Shown: piece after piece, positions 1 through 4,576 of the stretch
Layout: every line of letters starts with the position of its first letter
How positions within the stretch are numbered: position 1 is the first letter of the stretch
Source of the DNA: Acidobacteriota bacterium
Lineage (GTDB): Bacteria > Acidobacteriota > Terriglobia > Terriglobales > Acidobacteriaceae
DNA length: 6,364 nucleotides
Direction: 5' to 3'
Assembly: GCA_021799945.1 (NCBI GenBank)
Contig: JAJYZK010000193.1
Span: 1-6,364 of the forward strand
The notes under the pieces: generated by a model
What the model was told of the DNA's origin: nothing
The model's input: only the letters and a program-made list of their open reading frames with translations
Database searches by the model: none
Made by a program: the position numbers and the translations under genes

Positions 1-756
1 ACCTGTTCGATCGTGGCCCTGAACGTGGATACGGGGAAGATGGTTTGGGGTTACCAGGTTTCTCCGCACGACACGCATGACTGGGACGCCACGCAGACGC
101 CGGTCTTATTCGATGGAGCATTCCAGGGAAAACAGCGCAAGATGGTGGCCCAGGCCAGCCGGAACGGATACTTCTTCGTACTCGACCGGGTGACCGGCGA
201 ACATCTTCTGACCGCGCCGTTCATTCACAGCAACTGGAGCCTGGGGATCAACGCCAAAGGCCAACCGATTCCCAACCCGGCAAAGGAGCCGGCCCGCAAC
301 GGCACGCTGGTTTCTCCGAGCTCCAGCGGCGCGTCCAACTGGTTCGCCCCCAGCTTCGACCCGGCGCTCGGCCTGTTCTACGTGGTCGCCTCGCAGAGTT
401 ACAGCATCTTCTACCTGACCGCGGAGGGCAAAGCGGAGGGCTTCGGCGGCCGCGACGACTATCTGAACTTTCCGGGAGAAGTGAAGGCGATCGATTACAA
501 AACGGGAAAGCCGCGTTGGACGCACGATGTCGGCGGCATGGGGGCCGGCATTCTGACCACGGCGGGGAATGTGCTGTTTACCGGCGACAGCTCGGCGCAT
601 TTTATGGCTCTCGACGCCGCGACCGGCAAGACCCTGTGGCATACGGCGCTGGGCGCCAACCAGGCGAACGGGGCCATCGCCTACGAACTGGACGGCCGGC
701 AATATGTGGTGGTGGGCGCGGGGGACTCGCTCTACGCATTCGCGGCGGCCAGGTAG
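1..756 (+). CDS. PQQ-dependent quinoprotein dehydrogenase, C-terminal part (5' truncated)
   Basis: The reading frame is open from base 1 and ends at TAG 754-756, leaving 251 residues; the true start is upstream of the window. The visible part is the second half of an eight-bladed PQQ propeller. It has 'VALNVDTGKMVWGYQ' (a blade tryptophan-docking motif, A-x-D-x-x-TGK-x-x-W), then 'SPHDTHDWDATQTPVL', the counterpart of the P-H-D-x-x-D-W-D stretch of quinoprotein alcohol dehydrogenases. Further docking motifs are 'AIDYKTGKPRW' and 'ALDAATGKTLW', and the family's end pattern follows as 'GILTTAGNVLFTG' and 'DGRQYVVVGAGDSLYAF'. Such enzymes oxidise alcohols or sugars in the periplasm and pass electrons to cytochrome c or quinone. 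No CxxCH haem motif is present in the visible part, so it is not a C-terminal quinohaemoprotein fusion. The substrate cannot be told, because the N-terminal PQQ and Ca-binding residues lie outside. Confidence 0.9.
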   Translation, partial: TCSIVALNVDTGKMVWGYQVSPHDTHDWDATQTPVLFDGAFQGKQRKMVAQASRNGYFFVLDRVTGEHLLTAPFIHSNWSLGINAKGQPIPNPAKEPARNGTLVSPSSSGASNWFAPSFDPALGLFYVVASQSYSIFYLTAEGKAEGFGGRDDYLNFPGEVKAIDYKTGKPRWTHDVGGMGAGILTTAGNVLFTGDSSAHFMALDAATGKTLWHTALGANQANGAIAYELDGRQYVVVGAGDSLYAFAAAR

Positions 757-821
757 AACCATGGCCGCGCGGGGGTCCGAGCCCTGGTTGAACCGGCGCG
801 CCGGCGCGTAGGATAGCGAAC

Positions 822-2540
822 ATGCGGGGCCGTGGTCCCTTGCTCTTCATTCCGCTCGCGGCGCTACTCGCCGTTCTGCCTTCGCTTGCGAAGGGAATCT
901 CCTGCGGCCACGACCTCGCGTTCCATCTGCGAAGCTGGCTGGAGGTGGCATCGCAATGGAGGCAGGGCGTCCCGATTCCGCATTGGGACTTTACCGCGGC
1001 CTGGAACTCGGGCGAACCACGATTCATTTTTTATCCGCCGCTCTCCTGGACTCTGGGCGCGCTGCTCGAGGTTCTGCTGCCCTGGGCCGCCGTTCCGGCG
1101 GTCTTTCTTTGGCTCACCTTGACGGCCTGCGGTTTTACCATGTACCGGCTTGCCCGGCTATGGGCCACGCCGGGAAACTCCGTGGCCGCGGCGGCCTTTT
1201 TCATGGTCAATCCCTACATGCTGTTCGTGCTGTACGAACGGGCGGCCTATGCCGAGCTGCTGGCCGCGGCCTGGATCCCTCTTGTTCTGCTGGCCGTGCT
1301 GCGCTCCCGGCCTCGGGTGAGCGGCATCGCCGTTTCCGTCGCCCTGCTGTGGCTGACGAGCGCGCCGGCGGCGGCGATGGGCTGCTATGCGCTGGCGCTT
1401 GTGGCGGCGGGGCGGCTGGCCTGGGGCTGGCGGTCGGCGAGAAGCGCGCGGAGCCTGCTCGAGGAGGCGGCCGCCATCGCCGCGGGCGCCTTGCTGGGAC
1501 TCGGCCTGGCCGGGTTTTACCTGGCGCCTGCAACCTATGAGCAGCGCTGGGTGCATATCCGCATGCCGTTCCTGGCCGGAGTGCGCTACCAGGACAATTT
1601 TCTCTTCGGCCGCGAGGGAACGGCCTCCCACGTCGCGATTCTGCGCACTGTTTCCTTCTGCGCCCTCGCCCTGCTGGGGTGCGTCGGCATTTTCGCCGCC
1701 GCCGCCGGCGCCGAGACCCTGCGCGGCCACAGGAATGGCGATCGCGGCCGATCGATCGCATGCCTCGCCCTGCTGGCCGCCATGGCCGGTTTTCTGCTGA
1801 CTTCGCCGAGCGCTCCGTTTTGGCGCCACATCCCATGGCTCGTCTATCTACAGTTTCCCTGGCGAATCTGCGCCATCCTGGGGGCCTGCGCCGCGGCTCT
1901 GCTGGCCCTCGCGCTGCCCGGCAGGCAGAGCAGCGCGCCGGCCTTTCTCGCGCTGGCCGGAGTCCTGGCCGGAGTCCTGGCCTTCACGATGGCCGGAGAC
2001 CGGTGGTTTCGCCAGTTCTGCCATCCCGGCCAGACCGGCAGGGAGCTGGCGGAGGGTTTCTATACGGGCAGCCTGCGCGACGCCTACGACGATTACAACC
2101 CGATCGGCTCCGATCCGGCCGCGCTGGGGCGCAACAACCCGGCCTATTGGCTGGCGCCGAATCCGGGGGCGGCGGCGCCGGGTGAGGGGAGCGGCAATCC
2201 CGGCGGCTATTCCGTGCTCCTGGCCCGGCGGCTGCATGTTGCGGTCTCCGCTCCGGCTGCGGAATTTCTGATTCTCAACCTGCGCGACTATCCGGTGTGG
2301 AGGGTGACGATCAACGGGAGGCCCGCCGCCGAGCGGGCGCCTCGCAAGGACGGGTTGATCGCGCTGCCCATCGCCGCCGGCCCTTCCCGCATCGACATCG
2401 CCTATCGCTGGCCCGCCGATCAGATTGCCGGCTGGGCGGCGACCCTTCTCTCTGTCGCCGCGCTGTCCCTGTCGAGAGCCTTCGGCGCCGCATGGCGAGG
2501 GCCAGGCGCGTCGCGCTTTCGCAGCGCCGCCGGAGGCTGA
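822..2540 (+). CDS. Polytopic membrane protein, PTPS-related / YfhO-like (putative GT-C-type glycosyltransferase)
   Basis: The 572-residue protein starts at ATG 822, preceded by an AGGA core (810-813) at suitable spacing, and ends at TGA 2538. Residues 7-24 form a first membrane segment. A periplasmic loop follows with 'GHDLAFHLRSW' (29-39; D31 and H35), then a 'G-x-P-x-P-x-W' stretch near 49-55 and 'FIFYPPL' (68-74). About ten further hydrophobic segments run to roughly residue 395, including 'NPYMLFVLYER' (130-140) with 'YAE' just after. The C-terminal part (about 400-530) is soluble and beta-rich ('FLILNLRDYPVWRVTINGRPA'), and a last hydrophobic segment lies near 535-550. This layout matches the large membrane proteins labelled '6-pyruvoyl-tetrahydropterin synthase-related' and is reminiscent of YfhO. 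The early acidic/His loop is where GT-C glycosyltransferases keep catalytic residues. A role in transferring sugars from lipid carriers is inference; no pterin chemistry is implied. It lies 65 bases after the dehydrogenase on the same strand. Confidence 0.82.
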   Translation: MRGRGPLLFIPLAALLAVLPSLAKGISCGHDLAFHLRSWLEVASQWRQGVPIPHWDFTAAWNSGEPRFIFYPPLSWTLGALLEVLLPWAAVPAVFLWLTLTACGFTMYRLARLWATPGNSVAAAAFFMVNPYMLFVLYERAAYAELLAAAWIPLVLLAVLRSRPRVSGIAVSVALLWLTSAPAAAMGCYALALVAAGRLAWGWRSARSARSLLEEAAAIAAGALLGLGLAGFYLAPATYEQRWVHIRMPFLAGVRYQDNFLFGREGTASHVAILRTVSFCALALLGCVGIFAAAAGAETLRGHRNGDRGRSIACLALLAAMAGFLLTSPSAPFWRHIPWLVYLQFPWRICAILGACAAALLALALPGRQSSAPAFLALAGVLAGVLAFTMAGDRWFRQFCHPGQTGRELAEGFYTGSLRDAYDDYNPIGSDPAALGRNNPAYWLAPNPGAAAPGEGSGNPGGYSVLLARRLHVAVSAPAAEFLILNLRDYPVWRVTINGRPAAERAPRKDGLIALPIAAGPSRIDIAYRWPADQIAGWAATLLSVAALSLSRAFGAAWRGPGASRFRSAAGG

Positions 2541-2590
2541 GCGCCGCGGATCGGCGCCACGAGGCAGCCGCGCCCGAAGTTCGCGTTCGA

Positions 2591-2618
2591 GTTCGCATTC
2601 CTCCGCCGGAATGCGGAT
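2591..2618 (+). terminator. Strong hairpin downstream of the membrane protein gene, possible terminator
   Basis: Perfect 8-bp arms CGCATTCC (2594-2601) and GGAATGCG (2608-2615) flank a 6-base loop. The stem extends outward by three more pairs if two G-T wobbles are allowed. It lies about 50 bases after the stop codon, where a transcript end is expected. No U-tract follows, so intrinsic termination is doubtful; it may only protect the 3' end. A smaller GC hairpin (GCGCCG 2541-2546 / CGGCGC 2552-2557) sits directly after the stop codon. Confidence 0.35.
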
Positions 2619-2664
2619 ACCGCAAGATCGATCTCCGCGATTACGCTCCAAGCAACGTGTCGCC

Positions 2665-2765
2665 GTGACACAGCGGCATGCAAGATGCTGTGACCTTCCC
2701 TATGACACATTGGGTACTGTTTCGATGACAAATTGGGTACTCTCTCCGGTAACCCATTGAATACA
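2665..2765. mobile_element. Probable orphan insertion-sequence end with multiple direct repeats
   Basis: Two 17-bp copies, ATGACACATTGGGTACT (2702-2718) and ATGACAAATTGGGTACT (2725-2741), differ at one base. A third, degenerate copy (2749-2765, 11 of 17 matching, core CATTG) follows. Copy starts are 23 and 24 bases apart, about two helical turns, as expected for a protein binding one face of the DNA. Upstream, TGACACA recurs at 2666-2672, and a CACAGC/GCTGTG inverted repeat spans 2669-2692. Multiple internal end repeats of this kind are typical of IS21-like elements (IstA binding) and also occur in some other families. No transposase follows, so this would be a relic or solo end. A regulator-binding array is the alternative. 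Confidence 0.42.
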
Positions 2766-2820
2766 AACAGCACTTTCACTATATTCGGCAGAGGATCGCT
2801 GTGATTAAGCTGGTTGGCGT

Positions 2821-2850
2821 AAGCAAAAGGCCCCCAAAACGAAAGGGGGC
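2821..2850 (-). terminator. Rho-independent terminator-like hairpin read on the minus strand
   Basis: Arms GCCCCC (2830-2835) and GGGGGC (2845-2850) flank a 9-base A-rich loop. Read on the minus strand, the stem is followed directly by CTTTTGCTT, a short U-tract; on the plus strand no T-run follows. It would therefore stop transcription entering from the right, but no minus-strand gene remains to its right. It may be a leftover of the same mobile element as the adjacent repeats. Confidence 0.35.
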
Positions 2851-3095
2851 GCCATGTTCTACAGCGCACTTCGATTCAGATCGCGCAAGCTGCGTTCAAA
2901 AGAGCGGGATCGACTCCCTCACCGACCGTAGCCTCGATCTTCGGCGATGTTTGGCTCCGGGCGCGGGAGGAACCGCGGCCGATTCTCAGGGGCTTGGCGC
3001 GCCGATGATGTTTCGAGGATGGCGCCGCGCCGAGAAAGATCCGCGGCGCTCAATGGCGGTTGATCGCATTCGCCATTGATTTGTTGAGGTTGGGG

Positions 3096-3129
3096 GCGCT
3101 CCGAGCGGTTTCCGGAGCGCTGTAAATTT
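3096..3129 (+). terminator. Hairpin followed by T-rich run, possible plus-strand terminator
   Basis: Perfect 8-bp arms GCGCTCCG (3096-3103) and CGGAGCGC (3113-3120) enclose a 9-base loop and are followed by TGTAAATTTTTG. The T-run begins some six bases after the stem, which is further than ideal for an intrinsic terminator. It could insulate the export operon from transcription coming from upstream. Confidence 0.38.
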
Positions 3130-3284
3130 TTGAAACTCCGCTCGGGCGAATATCACTTGCGGATGTGTCTGCTCAAGGTTAGGGGCGCCGTTCGCGACGT
3201 CAGATCGCTCCGATCCGGGAGCTACACTGGCCGCAACAAAGTCCGGTGACAAGGTAGCGAGCGGGCGGGATGCCGGACCGGAAA

Positions 3285-3366
3285 CCGGAGTCTCGGCAAG
3301 CCATACGCGGGATAAAGCCACGTGCGCCGCAGGCCGGTTGCGGCGCAGGACTAGATCGGCGGGAAT
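3285..3366 (+). promoter_or_regulatory. Structured leader upstream of the export gene, weakly c-di-GMP-I-riboswitch-like
   Basis: The segment contains GGCAAGCC (3295-3302), GGGATAAAGCCACG (3309-3322), a perfect 9-bp hairpin TGCGCCGCA/TGCGGCGCA (3323-3331 / 3339-3347, 7-base loop), then GGACTAGATCGGCGGG (3348-3363). The order recalls the c-di-GMP-I (GEMM) aptamer: GGCAAACC, a GGGACGCAAAGCC junction, a P3 hairpin, then a TAGCCGGG-type strand. However, the P2 arm is very short, lacks a GNRA loop, and the junction lacks the usual 'CGC' before AAAGCC. A clear closing helix is not seen. The hairpin is certain; the riboswitch identity is a weak inference, supported by its place before an exopolysaccharide gene, a class often under c-di-GMP control. 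Confidence 0.25.
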
Positions 3367-3383
3367 TGCATGTTGCCAGGAAT

Positions 3384-3440
3384 CGCCAATCAACGCATCG
3401 CCAATCAATGTGTCGCCAGTCAACGTGTCGCCAATCGACC
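3384..3440. repeat. 15-bp tandem repeat, about 3.8 copies
   Basis: Units CGCCAATCAACGCAT (3384-3398), CGCCAATCAATGTGT (3399-3413) and CGCCAGTCAACGTGT (3414-3428), plus a partial unit CGCCAATCGACC (3429-3440), are head to tail with few changes. The unit length is a multiple of three, so in the frame of the downstream export gene it would read as pentapeptides (IANQR, IANQC, VASQR, VANRP). It lies between two candidate start codons of that gene (3370 and 3469). Depending on the true start it is either a 5' untranslated repeat or an odd N-terminal extension. Confidence 0.85.
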
Positions 3441-3468
3441 AAATCTCTCTGCCGCGAGTGGGCTGCCG

Positions 3469-4284
3469 ATGAGGAGAATGCGCGCGTTGCTCCTCTCCGT
3501 CTCTGCCGCGCCCGCAGGCATCGATCCGCTCACGGCCTCCGGGCTCCGCCGAATCGGCCGCGGCTTCCTCGCCGCGCTATGCGCGCTCTGTATTGGCGCA
3601 GTCCCCGCGCTGGCGGCGCGAAAGTATCCCTCGCCGCCGCCGGAGTTCTTCCAGGCAAACCGAATCGGCAAAGCGGTGACTATCGCGCCCGGCGATGTAC
3701 TGAATGTCCGGTTTTATTACACCCCGAAACTGGACAAGACGGTCAGAGTCCGGGAGGACGGCAAGATTTCGCTCGACCTTTTTCAGGGGATTGAGGCGGC
3801 CGGGAAAACGCCCGAGGAGTTGCAGCAGGAGCTGACAGAGATGTACTCCCGCGAATTCACGAAACCTTCGATTACGGTGGATGTGGAGTCGGCGGCAAGT
3901 AGCTCGGTGTTTGTGACCGGCGAGGTGATGTCGCCCGGAGCGAAAGAAATTCACGGCGCGATGACGGTGGCCATGGTTCTGGCCCTGAGCCAGGTAAGCC
4001 AGAAGAACGCCAGCGTGAAATCCGTGTTTCTCATTCGCGGTTCGGAGGACGGCAAATACAGGGTCTACAAGCTGAATGCCTCCTTGCCCGACGGCAATGG
4101 CGGCAACGTCCAGGCCGCGCCGGGGGACATTCTCTTCGTTCCGCGGAAGGGGATTGTGAAGGCCGACGACTTCATGGACCTCTATGCGCGGCAGCTTTTG
4201 CCGGTGACGCCGACGGCCGGAGTGGATGTGCTGTATACGCCGGGTTATCCTTCGACGCTGCCGAGCGCGGCCACGGTGAAATGA
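3469..4284 (+). CDS. Polysaccharide export protein, Wza-like (Poly_export + SLBB), short form
   Basis: From ATG 3469 the product has 271 residues and ends at TGA 4282. A hydrophobic stretch 'GFLAALCALCIGAVPALA' (32-49) with an AxA cleavage site looks like a signal peptide, though its basic n-region is unusually long. No lipobox is seen (cysteines follow Leu), unlike classical Wza lipoproteins. The Poly_export domain begins at 'IAPGDVLNVRFYY' (72-84), continues through 'VREDGKISLDLF', and includes an alpha-helical 'TPEELQQELTEMYS' segment. One SLBB repeat follows ('SVFVTGEVMSPG', 146-157), ending at 'APGDILFVPRKG' (217-228). The protein is shorter than E. coli Wza. It is expected to form or feed an outer-membrane/periplasmic channel for exopolysaccharide, next to the Wzc-like partner encoded 292 bases downstream. 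The same frame is open to ATG 3370, which has a GGCGG sequence seven bases upstream; I prefer 3469 because the earlier start adds a repeat-coded extension and buries the signal sequence. ATG 3478 is also possible. Confidence 0.85.
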   Translation: MRRMRALLLSVSAAPAGIDPLTASGLRRIGRGFLAALCALCIGAVPALAARKYPSPPPEFFQANRIGKAVTIAPGDVLNVRFYYTPKLDKTVRVREDGKISLDLFQGIEAAGKTPEELQQELTEMYSREFTKPSITVDVESAASSSVFVTGEVMSPGAKEIHGAMTVAMVLALSQVSQKNASVKSVFLIRGSEDGKYRVYKLNASLPDGNGGNVQAAPGDILFVPRKGIVKADDFMDLYARQLLPVTPTAGVDVLYTPGYPSTLPSAATVK

Positions 4285-4576
4285 GGCCAGGGAAGGGATT
4301 AAGAAGGAGCTGATCTCGTGTGGCGAATCGGAAATTCGCTCAAGAACGGCCACAGATCCTTCGACTCCGTTTGGCCTAAAAGCCGGCCAAACTCCGCTCA
4401 GGATGACAGTTCCTTTGTTCTGCGAACTTCTGACTCGGGGCACTAGATTTCCGGAGCGAGCGGGACGGTTTGGATTGTTCGGATCGTTCGGGCTGCGGTC
4501 ATTTGAGTATCCAGCCAATCGGTGGGGCGATATAGCCGAAACATTGTATCCAGGATGATTCGGCGGCAAGGGCGCT
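4285..4576. other. Intergenic gap between export protein and Wzc-like gene
   Basis: There is no credible gene in these 292 bases. The gap holds the palindromic element at 4351-4408 and, near 4479-4493, a small direct repeat (GTTCGG twice, three bases apart). I found no promoter pair with correct spacing. The two genes may still be co-transcribed, since no strong intrinsic terminator with a U-tract is present. Confidence 0.5.
4351..4408. repeat. REP-like imperfect palindromic intergenic element
   Basis: Inner arms TTTGGCC (4370-4376) and GGCCAAA (4385-4391) surround an 8-base loop. Outer arms ATCCT (4356-4360) and AGGAT (4400-4404) pair around them, with CTCCG present near both arms. The frame 'AGATCCTTCGACTCCG ... 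CTCCGCTCAGGATGACA' has the look of dispersed intergenic palindromes that I recall from many bacterial genomes, Acidobacteria included. Copy number in this genome cannot be seen here. Confidence 0.6.

Larger units (their letters stand above)
2541..3468. other. Gene-poor, repeat- and hairpin-rich intergenic region
   Basis: Between the membrane protein and the export protein there are about 930 bases in which I see no convincing gene. Short open frames exist on both strands (2801-3079 plus, 2986-3423 minus, 2420-2869 minus). Their translations are arginine/proline/serine-rich, show no recognisable domain and lack convincing ribosome sites. What the region does hold is listed separately: hairpins, an insertion-sequence-end-like repeat cluster, two terminator-like structures, a structured leader and a tandem repeat. 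The stretch around 2680-2850 is visibly less GC-rich than the flanking genes, in keeping with foreign DNA. Confidence 0.6.

Noticed and set aside
106..762. 218-residue open frame on the minus strand
   Set aside because: It is antisense to the quinoprotein, which carries the real family motifs.
793..808. Overlapping 12-bp palindromes CCGGCGCGCCGG and CGCGCCGGCGCG
   Set aside because: Low-complexity GC sequence in a GC-rich genome; no sign of a specific site.
2801..3079. 92-residue plus-strand frame
   Set aside because: It covers the minus-strand terminator hairpin, lacks a ribosome site and shows no domain.
3130..3156. Possible promoter TTGAAA - 15 bases - TATCAC
   Set aside because: The spacer is too short, the -10 matches only 4 of 6, and the sequence overlaps a T-run after a hairpin; not strong enough to list.
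3356..3369. Possible sigma-54 -24/-12 element before ATG 3370
   Set aside because: The GG and GC dinucleotides are only 8 bases apart rather than 10, and the site would sit on the start codon.
2986..3423. 145-residue minus-strand frame covering the tandem repeat (reads V-D-W-R-H-type pentapeptides)
   Set aside because: The repetitive start comes from the 15-bp repeat in the DNA; the rest shows no domain, and a structured leader and hairpin lie within it.
3577..4569. 330-residue open frame on the minus strand
   Set aside because: It lies antisense to the export protein and runs into the intergenic palindrome; its composition is Arg/His-rich with no domain.
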